Origin: Paenibacillus sp. JNUCC-31
GTDB lineage: Bacteria > Bacillota > Bacilli > Paenibacillales > Paenibacillaceae
DNA length: 64,000 bases
Assembly (NCBI RefSeq): GCF_014844075.1
Contig: NZ_CP062165.1
Coordinates: 5,704,001-5,768,000 of the forward strand
Reading direction: 5' to 3'
The notes below the pieces were generated by a model, which was given only the letters and a program-made list of their open reading frames with translations, did not search any database and was not told the origin of the DNA. Positions 24,998 through 34,111 of this stretch are shown piece by piece. A program made the position numbers and the translations under genes. Position 1 is the stretch's first letter. The number at the start of each line of letters is the position of its first letter.

Positions 24998-25027
24998 AGA
25001 GTAGCTTTTTTTGTGGTTTTTTGTCAA
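24998..25027 (-). promoter_or_regulatory. Leftward SigA-type promoter of the TPP/KAS III operon
   Basis: On the minus strand a perfect -35 TTGACA (plus strand 25022-25027) is followed after 18 bases by TACTCT (24998-25003). The -10 is weak. The untranslated leader would be about 100 bases. Confidence 0.45.
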
Positions 25028-25061
25028 CCGCTTTTATGAGCACAAGTTCCTGATTCTTAGG

Positions 25062-25076
25062 TTGGAAACGCTTAAT
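25062..25076 (-). promoter_or_regulatory. Possible CcpA cre site upstream of the TPP operon
   Basis: TTGGAAACGCTTAAT agrees with the 15-base WTGNAANCGNWNNCW pattern at all but one position. It lies 35 bases upstream of the -35 hexamer, where CcpA can act as an activator. Single-site matches of this length occur by chance, so this is tentative. Confidence 0.3.
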
Positions 25077-25242
25077 GTGCTGTCCCATATGAGAAAATAA
25101 ATTGGTTATATATTCCTGATACATATTTCCTATAAAAATTATTTATGGAATAAAATGTAAAATAGTGAAGATTATGAGGATGTTTCTTATGCTCAGATTC
25201 GAATAAAATCCTATACATATCCTTTTCGTTTTCGTGCAAGGA

Positions 25243-25270
25243 TTGGCAATAGTAAGCTTTCTGATATACT
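25243..25270 (+). promoter_or_regulatory. Promoter of the Gfo/Idh oxidoreductase gene
   Basis: TTGGCA (25243-25248), a 16-base spacer and TATACT (25265-25270) lie 22 bases before the start codon. A GGGAG ribosome site follows. Confidence 0.6.
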
Positions 25271-25292
25271 GAATTCGATGGGAGTGAATTGA

Positions 25293-26264
25293 ATGACAAC
25301 GTTAAAAATGGCCGTAATTGGTCTGGGCAAAATGGGAATACATATGATACATCAGGCAACAGAGGCAGAACTATCCGAAAAAGTAGAGATTGTAGCGGTG
25401 TGCGATTCCAGCGAGGAACAATTGACATCGCTTGCTTCCTCTCATCCTGAGACGAAGATGTATACGGATTTTAAGCAACTGCTCGACACACATCCGGTTG
25501 ATCTGCTGTACATTGCGGTTCCGCCTAAATATCATTATCCCGTCGTTATGGAGGCACTGGAGCGCAAGATTCATGTATTCTGTGAGAAGCCACTGGCAAA
25601 CAGTGTTGAGGAAGCTAAAGCAATGCTGGAGGCAGCCGAGAAGGTCGGTGTAATACACGCAATCCATTTCTCTATGCCGCATGAACCATCTGTAGTGAAA
25701 CTGCAAGAGTTGATTCAGCAGAAATCGATTGGCGAGATTCGCAAAATCGATCTGATCCTGCAATTCCCCGTGTGGCCTCGAACGTGGCAGCAAAATGCCT
25801 GGATTAGCAGTCGGGAACAGGGCGGATTTATTCTTGAAGTGGGAATCCACTGGATTCATATGATCCAAAATGTGTTTGGTCCTATTCGCGTGATTAACAG
25901 TCTGGTTCAATTTCCTCAAAATACAGGTGAATGTGAACATGAAGTTCAGGCTGCGATGGAACTGGAGGATGGAACCCGAATCCAGTTAGAGGGGATTGCT
26001 CATTTTGCAGGTGAAGAGCGTGTATCCATGGTGGTTTACGGTACAGAAGGGACGATTGCCTTGGAAAATTGGGATCAACTATGGAGTGGACGCACCGGAG
26101 AGTCGCTTGCTCCCGTGGAAGTAGAGGAATCCTTAAGTCAGCTGCCTGTACTCAAACACGTTATTGCCCGTATTCAAGGTCAACCTGCCAAAATATACGA
26201 TTTTAACGATGGATATCATGCACAGATTGTCCTTGAAGCGCTGCGTAATCCGGAGCAATCATGA
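25293..26264 (+). CDS. Gfo/Idh/MocA family NAD(P)-dependent oxidoreductase
   Basis: A 323-residue dehydrogenase. The Rossmann motif is VIGLGKMGIHM at residues 7-17, and the diagnostic EKP motif occurs in FCEKPLANSVEEA (about residue 97), with the C-terminal beta-sheet domain after about 125. Members oxidise or reduce sugars, inositols and similar compounds. The substrate cannot be read from the sequence. It is a single gene with its own promoter and is followed by a HAD hydrolase. Confidence 0.88.
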   Translation: MTTLKMAVIGLGKMGIHMIHQATEAELSEKVEIVAVCDSSEEQLTSLASSHPETKMYTDFKQLLDTHPVDLLYIAVPPKYHYPVVMEALERKIHVFCEKPLANSVEEAKAMLEAAEKVGVIHAIHFSMPHEPSVVKLQELIQQKSIGEIRKIDLILQFPVWPRTWQQNAWISSREQGGFILEVGIHWIHMIQNVFGPIRVINSLVQFPQNTGECEHEVQAAMELEDGTRIQLEGIAHFAGEERVSMVVYGTEGTIALENWDQLWSGRTGESLAPVEVEESLSQLPVLKHVIARIQGQPAKIYDFNDGYHAQIVLEALRNPEQS

Positions 26265-26414
26265 TTGCATGAAGGTATATAACGTTTGTGTACGTTGTAT
26301 GACGTTGACGATACAGATGTTTTACATTGCGCGGTTTACACTGCCAAACGTTTATGTTTATCATGGAAGGGGAACGATCCCAATACATATCCCAATCCGA
26401 AAGGAACATTGGAC

Positions 26415-27101
26415 ATGACAAAAGAGACGGTATTACGTAAACCGGAAGCAATGATTTTTGATATGGATGGTACTTTGTTTCAGACGGAAACTCTGTTGTT
26501 GCCAGCCTATCATCAGCTGTTTGATACATTGCGGGCGGAAGGGCATTATGAAGGGGAGACACCTCCTGAAGAACGAATGCTGGGAAGCCTGGGAATGTTG
26601 CTAGAAGATATATGGAAAGTAGTTATGCCGGAAGCTTCAGTTGCGGCCCATCGACGTGCAGACGAATTGCTGCTTCAGTTGGAGATTGAAGGGTTGGATG
26701 GGGGAAGCTCTCTCCTGTACCCTCAAGTCAAAGAGACGCTGGAAGCGTTGAAAGAACAGGGCGTGCGGTTGTTTGTCGCCAGCAACGGGCTTGAGGACTA
26801 TGTTAAAGGCGTGGCCTTTGCCCATGAGATCATGCCGCTCTTTGAAGGCGTGTATAGTGCAGGACAGTACAAGACCCCTTCCAAAGTTAACTTGGTTCAG
26901 ATTCTGCTTGAGAAGCATCGGATTCAGGATGCATGGATGGTCGGGGATCGCTCTTCTGATGTGGAGGCAGGCAAAATGAACAACCAGACCGTCATTGGCT
27001 GTGCCTATGCAGGGTTCGGACGGGATGAAGAACTTGAAGGATCAGATGTACTAATCTCTGATTTTACGGAACTGCTTCGTTTGTATCGGGAAGCGGAGTA
27101 G
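26415..27101 (+). CDS. HAD-superfamily phosphatase (subfamily I)
   Basis: A 228-residue hydrolase. Motif I is FDMDGTLF (Asp nucleophile about residue 15), motif II is in FVASNG, motif III Lys lies in YKTPSKVNL, and motif IV is VGDRSSDVEAG. A helical cap sits between motif I and II, as in phosphoglycolate-phosphatase-like enzymes. ATG 26415 is chosen because AAGGA precedes it by about 10 bases; the ORF is open further upstream without a ribosome site. Confidence 0.85.
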   Translation: MTKETVLRKPEAMIFDMDGTLFQTETLLLPAYHQLFDTLRAEGHYEGETPPEERMLGSLGMLLEDIWKVVMPEASVAAHRRADELLLQLEIEGLDGGSSLLYPQVKETLEALKEQGVRLFVASNGLEDYVKGVAFAHEIMPLFEGVYSAGQYKTPSKVNLVQILLEKHRIQDAWMVGDRSSDVEAGKMNNQTVIGCAYAGFGRDEELEGSDVLISDFTELLRLYREAE

Positions 27102-27150
27102 GAAATAAACGCAATGGATTTGTATATTCGCAAAAACGAAGGGAAATCAG

Positions 27151-27199
27151 AAAAAACGTCTACTCCAGCTCCCGAATGGGCTTGGAGTGGACGTTTTTT
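27151..27199. terminator. Bidirectional intrinsic terminator after the HAD gene
   Basis: A 16-bp stem (27151-27166 with 27184-27199, one G-U) flanked by A6 and T6 runs on the two sides. It can act in both directions. Confidence 0.88.
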
Positions 27200-27247
27200 G
27201 GCTGCATGGGCATTTTCAATGATGTTGGAATCTTGGACCTGACTGTT

Positions 27248-27493
27248 TTATATTTGGATTCGAACAGCCCGGTGCTCCCCTTGATCACACAGAATGAGTT
27301 CTTCGGAAGGCACCCCGTGCTTCTTGGTCACAAATTCCAGTTGAATTTGGAGCTCAACAATCCAGCCGTATCCATAAGGAAAATACTCATTAGATGTCAG
27401 TATGGCAGGGGTGAAGGCTTCATCCAGCATCTGCTTACGAACGAGCTTCTCGGTATATGAAATTTCTCTTCTTTTGATCGCAAATTCATTCCT
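27248..27493 (-). pseudogene. Small gene without a standard start codon, probably decayed
   Basis: On the minus strand a frame is open from AAGGAGG (about 27490-27496) to a stop at 27248. The product would contain KRREISYTEKLVRKQMLDEA and SNEYFPYGYGWIVELQIQLE. No ATG, GTG or TTG lies at the proper distance from the AAGGAGG; an ATG there is in another frame and meets a stop after 27 codons. The first in-frame ATG is at 27430. A frameshift or lost start is likely. No family recognised. Confidence 0.4.
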
Positions 27494-27502
27494 CCTTGTA
27501 TC

Positions 27503-27535
27503 GTTTAATGAGTATTACTGATTAGTTCATTAAAC
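27503..27535 (-). promoter_or_regulatory. Operator-like inverted repeat
   Basis: GTTTAATGA and TCATTAAAC form perfect 9-bp arms, 15 bases apart. It lies between a MarR remnant and the small decayed gene, so it may be the former operator of that regulator. Confidence 0.5.
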
Positions 27536-27582
27536 AATTAAGATAACTAACATATCAAGGCGAGAAAAAGCAACGAGAGCCG

Positions 27583-27711
27583 TCACTTCAACTCAGCTTC
27601 GATTATTTTTTGCAGTTTTAACATGGTACGTCTTAAAGCTTCCAAATCCCCGGGATCCAGTTGTGAGTAAAATCGGGAAAAAATAAAGAGATAGCGAAGA
27701 GGTGCCTTCAG
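27583..27711 (-). pseudogene. C-terminal remnant of a MarR-family regulator
   Basis: A 42-codon open frame ending in SQLDPGDLEALRRTMLKLQK followed by IIEAELK, which looks like the dimerisation helix at the C-terminus of MarR-type regulators. The DNA-binding part is absent, and the frame begins within the terminator hairpin of the neighbouring operon. With the operator-like repeat and the small damaged gene, it appears to be the remains of a regulator-target pair. Confidence 0.5.
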
Positions 27712-27729
27712 CTATGCTGAGAGCACCTC
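27699..27729 (-). terminator. Terminator of the five-gene ATP-grasp operon
   Basis: 14-base arms (27699-27712 and 27716-27729) with two mismatches and a 3-base loop. On the minus strand the stem is followed by a T-rich tract (about 27681-27698). It lies 19 bases past the last stop codon of the operon. Confidence 0.75.
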
Positions 27730-27747
27730 GTATTTCAAGAAAGTCTG

Positions 27748-28947
27748 TTACTTTAATTTGTTTTTTCTGGTCCTTTTGAGGGTGGCAGATTTACCTCTTA
27801 CGCGTTTGACAGGTTTGGTTACCTTTACTCCGCGAGGGGGGCGATTCGTATTTGGATGGTTGCGGTACACCCACAAGGCGTACTCCAGTGGTTGGGTAAT
27901 CGCCTTGGAGTAGGTATCTTGCTCACCAATGCGTGCAAACACCTCACGAGCAGGTTTTGGATTCACTTCCAGCAAATAGATACGTCCATTCTTGTCTATC
28001 GCCAGATCCAGAGCCAATTCACACAAGGCTCCATAGGTGTTTTCCAGAAATGTGGCAACGTCAATCCCGAATTTCTCTGCAGTGGCATTGATTTCAACCC
28101 GTTCCTCCTCATCGGTAATCCACTGTTTCAACAATTTGTGCATCGCAACGGCCTGACCGCCGCCATGCAGATTGGAAGTAACACTTTTCTCTGCACCCAT
28201 CCGTCCTGCACATCCAGTCAACTCCCACTGTCCTTCACCATTTTTCTGAACCAGCATCCGATAGTCATGAACACGGCCATTTGGAAGCTGAAGCTGAATA
28301 CCTTCCTGAACAAGGTATTTATCTTTCATATTCCAATGCTGGAGTAGTGAGCCAAGGCGTGACAGATGGACTTTGCGCGGGGTAATGATCCGGCGTTTTT
28401 GGTCTCGTCCTTGCACTAAAACTGTGTTGGCCTCGCTACCGCTGCGTTCGATACGGAGAATACCCCGTCCTCCCGTTCCATTAATGGGTTTCAGATAGAT
28501 GAGCGAAGAGGATTTCAGCATTCGATTCACATCGGACATATCCTGAAACAGAACGGTATCTGGCAGATGCTCACGAAAGGCTGATTTTGCAGAGAGCGTC
28601 TGATGAATCGTCCATTTATTACGTAGTGGACGGTTGAGAAAGAGCAAGTGACCATACTTTTGCCGAAAGGCAAGCAGTTGCTGAAATCTGCGATTGCGCT
28701 GTATACGGCAGCGGTCGAAGATGATATCCGGGAATGAACGCCATTCCCGGGACCAGCCTTTTTCCGAATGAAAGACCATTGCCTCAATCTGTTTGCCCCC
28801 TGAATGTACATCGGCAGGTGTGAACACATAAACATCGAGTCCCCGCTTGCGCCCTTCAAGGATCATTCTGCGGTATATACTCCGTTCTTCCAGAGCGCGA
28901 TGTTCATTTAAGTACAACGTCATAATGCCCAGAACAGGTGAGGACAC
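27748..28947 (-). CDS. YheC/YheD-family ATP-grasp protein, paralogue 5 (last in operon)
   Basis: A 399-residue protein of the endospore coat-associated YheC/YheD family. The ATP-grasp nucleotide loop is YLKPINGTGGRGILRI, and the metal-binding end is IDKNGRIYLLEVNPKPARE. The C-terminus is very basic (KPVKRVRGKSATLKRTRKN), unlike its paralogues, perhaps for binding an acidic partner. GTG 28947 fits the AAGGTGAT site better than TTG 28953. Substrate unknown; members are presumed to ligate a carboxylate to an amine during coat assembly. Confidence 0.8.
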   Translation of the reverse strand: MSSPVLGIMTLYLNEHRALEERSIYRRMILEGRKRGLDVYVFTPADVHSGGKQIEAMVFHSEKGWSREWRSFPDIIFDRCRIQRNRRFQQLLAFRQKYGHLLFLNRPLRNKWTIHQTLSAKSAFREHLPDTVLFQDMSDVNRMLKSSSLIYLKPINGTGGRGILRIERSGSEANTVLVQGRDQKRRIITPRKVHLSRLGSLLQHWNMKDKYLVQEGIQLQLPNGRVHDYRMLVQKNGEGQWELTGCAGRMGAEKSVTSNLHGGGQAVAMHKLLKQWITDEEERVEINATAEKFGIDVATFLENTYGALCELALDLAIDKNGRIYLLEVNPKPAREVFARIGEQDTYSKAITQPLEYALWVYRNHPNTNRPPRGVKVTKPVKRVRGKSATLKRTRKNKLK

Positions 28948-28982
28948 AAACAATCACCTTCTTTAGCTGTTATTCCTGTTCA

Positions 28983-30089
28983 TCATCGTTTGGACTGACG
29001 GGCAAGGTAGGCGCTGTACTGAAAAATGCGTTCCAGAGATCTGCGTCGAATCTGTGGTTCATCAAATTTCATCGGCTTCGAGTTCGCTTCAAAAAACCAG
29101 ATCTCCCCAAGATCGTCAATACCGAGGTCCATGGACATCTCGCCAAGGGTATGACCTGCGCCTCGTTCGACTTGTCTCGCAATCAGCAATGAAGTGGATT
29201 TCACACGTTTCATCAATGAATCCGACATTTCTTCCCCAAACAGCTCCGTGAGCAGCTTTTCCGGGTCCTCCACCGTACCTCCGCGCGGAACGTGGGTGGT
29301 AATGCTCCGAGAGCCGGCGAGACGGGCGCCAACGCCGGTTACACTCCACTGACCCTTGCCGTTTTTCTGAACGAGTACCCGCAGATCGAATGGGCGCTTG
29401 TGTGATGAAGCCAGTTCAATACCCTGTTGCATGATATAAGGTGTGTGTCCGGTCTCCTTGCGAATCCGGGCCCATAACTTGGCGAGTGTAGTTGTTTTGT
29501 ATGTGGTACTCTTGCGGGTGCTTTGTATTTTAAGTCGGTAAGGCAAGCGTTCTTTTTCCTGGAATTTCAGCATCATGATGCCTTTACCGGCCTTCCCGCT
29601 CTCGGGTTTCAGATACAGGTAGGGATGTGATCTAAGCACCGTACCCAGAGCGGAGGCTGTTCGCATTCGGCGAGTATAGGGAATCAGTTGCTGGGTGGAT
29701 TTGGATTTCTTAAGCCATTCGAACAGATTCCATTTATTAAAGAAAAAAGGGTTATACAGTTCGATGCCGGAGTTCATGCATTCTTCAATCTTGCGCTGTA
29801 CTGAAGGTTTGCGTTCGTCTTCCCGGTTGGGAATTCGATTGTAGAGCACATGGGGAAGAGGGAAGGACTGTGAAGTCCATTTCCCGCTTCCATTGTTGTA
29901 CGTGTATCCTTTCACAGTGGGGCCGCTCACGTTCAAATCACGTACAGTCACGACGTACACCACATATCCCATAGTTTCGCCCGTCTGCACTATATCCAGG
30001 AAGTTCTGATGGTTTCCTCTGAACATTCGTCGGTCATCATGCATGGTCAGGATAGCAATAACGGGTCTGAAATCATCCTGCAGGCCCAT
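28983..30089 (-). CDS. YheC/YheD-family ATP-grasp protein, paralogue 4
   Basis: A 368-residue protein. Start ATG 30089 overlaps the stop of the upstream paralogue (TGATG), so translation is probably coupled; the ORF is open further upstream but only inside the neighbour. Motifs are YLKPESGKAGKGIMML and IDDLGEIWFFEANSKPMKF. The N-terminal domain (PVIAILTMHDDR) differs from the longer paralogues, which have an extra N-terminal segment. Confidence 0.8.
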   Translation of the reverse strand: MGLQDDFRPVIAILTMHDDRRMFRGNHQNFLDIVQTGETMGYVVYVVTVRDLNVSGPTVKGYTYNNGSGKWTSQSFPLPHVLYNRIPNREDERKPSVQRKIEECMNSGIELYNPFFFNKWNLFEWLKKSKSTQQLIPYTRRMRTASALGTVLRSHPYLYLKPESGKAGKGIMMLKFQEKERLPYRLKIQSTRKSTTYKTTTLAKLWARIRKETGHTPYIMQQGIELASSHKRPFDLRVLVQKNGKGQWSVTGVGARLAGSRSITTHVPRGGTVEDPEKLLTELFGEEMSDSLMKRVKSTSLLIARQVERGAGHTLGEMSMDLGIDDLGEIWFFEANSKPMKFDEPQIRRRSLERIFQYSAYLARQSKR

Positions 30090-31462
30090 CAAATGCCGTC
30101 TTTCTTCCGGAATTTGCTCAAATACAGGCAATGTTCCAGGATGTGCTCCACCGATGATTTTCCTTCCAGCCGCAGCGAAGGGTGACGGAAAATGGAGCGG
30201 CCGGGTTTGGCGTTCGCTTCGAACATCCATACATGTTCCTCCTGATCAATGCCCAGATCAAAGCCAATCTCACCAATCAGATGCTGGTGCTGGGTTTCAA
30301 TCGCCTGGGCCAGTGTTATTGCGACAGATTTGGCATGCTGAAGCACTTCTCCGGAGCGGTCACCAAAGTTGCGCTTGAGAGCCTGCTCAGGTGTCATCAG
30401 GGAACCGCCGTTTTTGATATGAGTGGTTACACTGCCGCGACCAGCTTTTTTGGCGCCGATACCAACGACGACCCATTGATTGTTGCCATTTTTGTGCATG
30501 TGAAAACGAAAATCAATGGGGCATTCATCAATCTCGATCAACCGGATACCTTGTTGAACAACGTAACCGCGAAGCTGTTTCCCATGTCTGCCTTGGAGCA
30601 TGCGCATCAGGCTGTTAAATGAGCCGAAGCGCAGAAGTGCGTTACCGGTTTTTTTGCGATATCGGGCAAAATATCCACGTTTGGGCGAGTAGGTCAATCG
30701 GTAGATGCCATTGCCCAGACTGCCCGCTGTAGGCTTATAGTAAACAAACTGATGGCGTTCGAGCATCTCTCTCATCTGTTCCACCGTCGGATTGGTGATG
30801 GACTCAGGAATATATTTTCCAGCTGCCGGGTCGTTCTCCAGCAAAGTGTAGATATCTGATTTGTTAAAGAAACTCCAGTTAAAGAAAGGGATTTTACGCC
30901 GAATGAATCGCTCCCTCAGTTGGTTGATCGCTGGTGAGAAGTCGGAGCGGCGGCTGGGCAATCGATTGTACACGACATCTGGCAGAGGTACTGTTTTCCG
31001 ACTGAAACTTCCACTGTCGTTAAGGAAAAAACCGGATACTGTTTCATTCTGCCAGTTAATATCTCGTGGGGTAAACGCATAAATATAGGATTTGTGACTG
31101 CCTTCACGGAGCAGCTGTTTAATGAAACCCGTACGGGAGCCAAAAGGGCTGGTCCCCGTAGCAGGTCCGTCAGACAATACGCCAATCAATGGACCCAGTT
31201 GAACTTCATCATTCTGAAGATTGCGAAGGTAGATGCTGCCTCTTTTGGGAACGTTCATCAGATTACGTATGCCTGAGGCGAGATAGAGATGTTTACCTGC
31301 TTTTTTGATTGGTTTGATGGTTGCGGGTACCCGGTCACGTCCAAACCGCAGATGTATCGTTTTTTTGCCGGATAGATTTAGGCTTTTCATTAATGCGTTG
31401 GATACATAAACCACTTTATCCGGCTGCTTTGTGAAATGCAGTTTGCAAAAGGTCAAACTCAT
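30089..31462 (-). CDS. YheC/YheD-family ATP-grasp protein, paralogue 3
   Basis: A 457-residue long-form member. Residues 1-100 form an extra N-terminal beta domain (SLTFCKLHFTKQPDKVVYVS), also seen in the 32744-34111 paralogue. The ATP-grasp motifs are YYKPTAGSLGNGIYRL and IDQEEHVWMFEANAKPGRS. The start ATG 31462 has AGGAGGATAAATC upstream. Confidence 0.82.
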   Translation of the reverse strand: MSLTFCKLHFTKQPDKVVYVSNALMKSLNLSGKKTIHLRFGRDRVPATIKPIKKAGKHLYLASGIRNLMNVPKRGSIYLRNLQNDEVQLGPLIGVLSDGPATGTSPFGSRTGFIKQLLREGSHKSYIYAFTPRDINWQNETVSGFFLNDSGSFSRKTVPLPDVVYNRLPSRRSDFSPAINQLRERFIRRKIPFFNWSFFNKSDIYTLLENDPAAGKYIPESITNPTVEQMREMLERHQFVYYKPTAGSLGNGIYRLTYSPKRGYFARYRKKTGNALLRFGSFNSLMRMLQGRHGKQLRGYVVQQGIRLIEIDECPIDFRFHMHKNGNNQWVVVGIGAKKAGRGSVTTHIKNGGSLMTPEQALKRNFGDRSGEVLQHAKSVAITLAQAIETQHQHLIGEIGFDLGIDQEEHVWMFEANAKPGRSIFRHPSLRLEGKSSVEHILEHCLYLSKFRKKDGI

Positions 31463-31521
31463 GATTTATCCTCCTATCCTGAAAAGATCCTTTGTTCCAT
31501 GGCAAGCAGGGCGATGCGGCC

Positions 31522-32712
31522 TCAGCCGCCGTGAATCGGGATGGGTTTCAGGCCAGCTGTGCTGGATGTATTCGGCATTTTCAGTGGACGTATCACGTCC
31601 GTTAGAACATGTTGTTGCAGCAAATAACGGGCATAGGCCAGCGGCCGGGTGTAGGTAAGAGCATGCACACGTCGATCACCTGCTTCTGCAAATGAGGAGC
31701 GGCCCGGTCTTGAATTCACTTCAAGCAGCCAGAGTCGTCCCTGGACATCTGCTCCGAAATCAAGCCCCAATTCGGCCAGTCTGCCAAAGTGGCTTTCCAA
31801 CAGGGTGGGGATGAGGGCTGCAGCATGCCTGATCTTCTCCAGCAGAGCGTTGGTATGAATGCTTCCGTAGCGTTCCGACAGATAAGGAAGCGCAGGGTGA
31901 GCTTTTCCCCCTCCATGCAAATTGGAAGTGAGTGAACCTGTGGGTCCTTCCCGTACCATACATCCGGTTAGAGACCATCGTCCGTGCCCATTTTTTTGCA
32001 CCAAGGCCCTGATGTCAAACGGTCGTCCATGATGACTTAGCTCCAGATACGGCTGCACAATCATCTTTTTTTCGGCCTTCTGTAAATCCAACCAGACTGA
32101 TACGTCCTGAGGACGATCAAATGTACGGTGAATTCGTTCGTTGCGTGTATTTCTTCCCTCTATGATCCAGGAGGAATGATGGTCTCCGCGATAGAGGCGA
32201 AAGGTATCTTTACCATGAGTGCCCGACACAGGTTTGAAGAAAATGCCTTTGGGCCATTCCTCCAGCCAGCGTTGCCACAAGGTATTGGATTGAAGCATTG
32301 TCGTGGGTGCAAGAAGCGCACGAAGTCTGTCATCACCAGACAAGATGCGGTGCACTTTCCATTTACCAGGCAAGGAAGCAGACCAGTAACGGCGAGGATG
32401 TCTACCGTCGGAAGGAACAAGTTGCTGAAGTTGTTGTCTGAATTTTCTTGGGAGCGACTGCAGACAGCGGTCCATCAACAGGTCTACTACAGGAAGAGGC
32501 ACCATATCCCATTGTCCTCTAATGTATGCATAACCCTGTTTCAGCGGGGATACATGAGGATCATTCGGTACGGCCAGCACGATGATCTTCAGGCCGTATC
32601 GATAACTTGCCAGACTGAGACGACGACAGAAGAGTTCATCCGCGAAAGGAGGCGAGCCTTCTGTTGCCCGAACCAGGATGGCTACTGTTTTTGTCTGAGC
32701 TTGCGGGAACAT
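31522..32712 (-). CDS. YheC/YheD-family ATP-grasp protein, paralogue 2
   Basis: A 396-residue short-form member. Motifs are FFKPVSGTHGKDTFRLY (with Asp where the others have Gly-Ile) and ADVQGRLWLLEVNSRPGRS. The altered nucleotide loop may change activity. ATG 32712 follows AGGAGGTGCAGAACG. The short form lacks the N-terminal extra domain. Confidence 0.8.
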   Translation of the reverse strand: MFPQAQTKTVAILVRATEGSPPFADELFCRRLSLASYRYGLKIIVLAVPNDPHVSPLKQGYAYIRGQWDMVPLPVVDLLMDRCLQSLPRKFRQQLQQLVPSDGRHPRRYWSASLPGKWKVHRILSGDDRLRALLAPTTMLQSNTLWQRWLEEWPKGIFFKPVSGTHGKDTFRLYRGDHHSSWIIEGRNTRNERIHRTFDRPQDVSVWLDLQKAEKKMIVQPYLELSHHGRPFDIRALVQKNGHGRWSLTGCMVREGPTGSLTSNLHGGGKAHPALPYLSERYGSIHTNALLEKIRHAAALIPTLLESHFGRLAELGLDFGADVQGRLWLLEVNSRPGRSSFAEAGDRRVHALTYTRPLAYARYLLQQHVLTDVIRPLKMPNTSSTAGLKPIPIHGG

Positions 32713-32743
32713 CGTTCTGCACCTCCTTTAAATGGGTGACTCT

Positions 32744-34111
32744 TCAGAATCCAGCCAGGTAGGTGGAGTATTCTAGCATCGCCTTGACCGAAGGTCTGAT
32801 TTTGCTCTCGCTGAGCGGTGTATTATCGTTCTTGGATGGCTTGGAATTGACTTCGAGCAGCCAGACTTTACCCGAAGTATCCAAGGCCAGGTCGATGCCG
32901 AGTTCACCAAAATGGGCGGGGATAGCTCCCTCAATACCTTTGGCGATATCCAGCGCAGCTGTATGCAGACTTGGATAAGCCGCAGCTTTGGCTGCACCGG
33001 ACAACTGAGTTTTGGCTACAGCTTCCTTGACAGTACTGAGACTTCCACCCCTTGCCAGATTGGATACGTAATGGCTGCCCCCTGCAATACGTGCGACGAT
33101 GGAGGTAACACTCCATTTGCCCGTACGGTTTTTTTGCACAAGTGCACGGAAATCTACGGGTCTGCCGCTATTATCGATAAGAGTCAGACCCTGTTGGATC
33201 TGGTAACGCGTCGTTTTCATTTTCCCTGACAGACTGGCATACAGTTTATCCAGAGAGGTATACGTTTGTTTGCGGGTACCTCCAACGCCAGTGGCGAGGG
33301 TGAGGAAGCTTCCATCGCTTTGACGGGAGACCCGGATTATCCCCTTCCCAAGTGACCCACGAACCGGCTTGAGAAACACAACCGGATATCGGTTACACAT
33401 CGTTTTGAGTGTAGCCGAAGCTTTGAGCAAATGGGATTCGGGAAGGACTCTCTTCAGCGACGATATGGACTTTAGGGCATCGAATACTTCGTTTTTGTCC
33501 AGAAATTTTTCGTTGAAGGTTTGTGTGCCGTACAGCGATTTTACTTCTTTCATGAAATGCTGTACGCTAGGTTTGTTCTCAAGCTTACGGGACGTCAGCC
33601 GGTTATTGACGACGTCTGCTATAGGCAGAACGGTCTTTTTCCAGCCGTCATCATACATCCAGCCTTTCATATAACCCGTTACCGCTCCAATATCCTCCGG
33701 TGTGAAAAAGGATACATAGGCGCCCTGCTTACGACAGGCATGCACCAGTTCTTGACAGAACATCGTGATGGAGCCAAAGGGCCGATCGGTCTGATCGGGA
33801 TAATCCTGGCTGATCATTACACTGATGTAGGGTCCCAGGCGAAGCGTACGGCTGGCTGAACGATAGGATACGCGCAGGACCGAACGAGGAACAAGGCCGG
33901 TCTTGCTGGCGACCGTCTGATTAATGCGCAGCCCGTCATACCGTGGTACCGGAATGACTGTGACTTCACGGCGGAAAGAGCCGAATTGTAGCTGAAGCGG
34001 CCTTCCCGAAGGGATTTTAAGCGCCTTGAGTACCCCTTCGCCCAGCATGATGACGTCGTCCTGCAGGATGCCCGAGCCGGTAACCTGAATCGTTACTTTT
34101 TTAGTGGACAT
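32744..34111 (-). CDS. YheC/YheD-family ATP-grasp protein, paralogue 1 (first in operon)
   Basis: A 455-residue long-form member. ATG 34111 is chosen because AAGGAGATCCGTG precedes it; an upstream extension of the frame to 34201 has no site. It has the N-terminal beta domain (KKVTIQVTGSGILQDD), then FLKPVRGSLGKGIIRV and LDTSGKVWLLEVNSKPSKN. As the first gene it probably sets expression of all five. No clear sporulation promoter was found upstream. Confidence 0.82.
   Translation of the reverse strand: MSTKKVTIQVTGSGILQDDVIMLGEGVLKALKIPSGRPLQLQFGSFRREVTVIPVPRYDGLRINQTVASKTGLVPRSVLRVSYRSASRTLRLGPYISVMISQDYPDQTDRPFGSITMFCQELVHACRKQGAYVSFFTPEDIGAVTGYMKGWMYDDGWKKTVLPIADVVNNRLTSRKLENKPSVQHFMKEVKSLYGTQTFNEKFLDKNEVFDALKSISSLKRVLPESHLLKASATLKTMCNRYPVVFLKPVRGSLGKGIIRVSRQSDGSFLTLATGVGGTRKQTYTSLDKLYASLSGKMKTTRYQIQQGLTLIDNSGRPVDFRALVQKNRTGKWSVTSIVARIAGGSHYVSNLARGGSLSTVKEAVAKTQLSGAAKAAAYPSLHTAALDIAKGIEGAIPAHFGELGIDLALDTSGKVWLLEVNSKPSKNDNTPLSESKIRPSVKAMLEYSTYLAGF

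Larger units (their letters stand above)
24894..25292. other. Divergent regulatory region with two promoters
   Basis: No gene is seen in these 400 bases. It holds a leftward promoter for the TPP operon and a rightward one for the Gfo/Idh gene, described separately, plus a cre-like site. The leader of the leftward transcript has a weak hairpin around 24972-24987. Confidence 0.6.

Noticed and set aside
27176..27460. Plus-strand 94-codon frame after the HAD gene
   Set aside because: It starts inside the terminator hairpin, has no ribosome site and lies opposite a more protein-like minus-strand frame.
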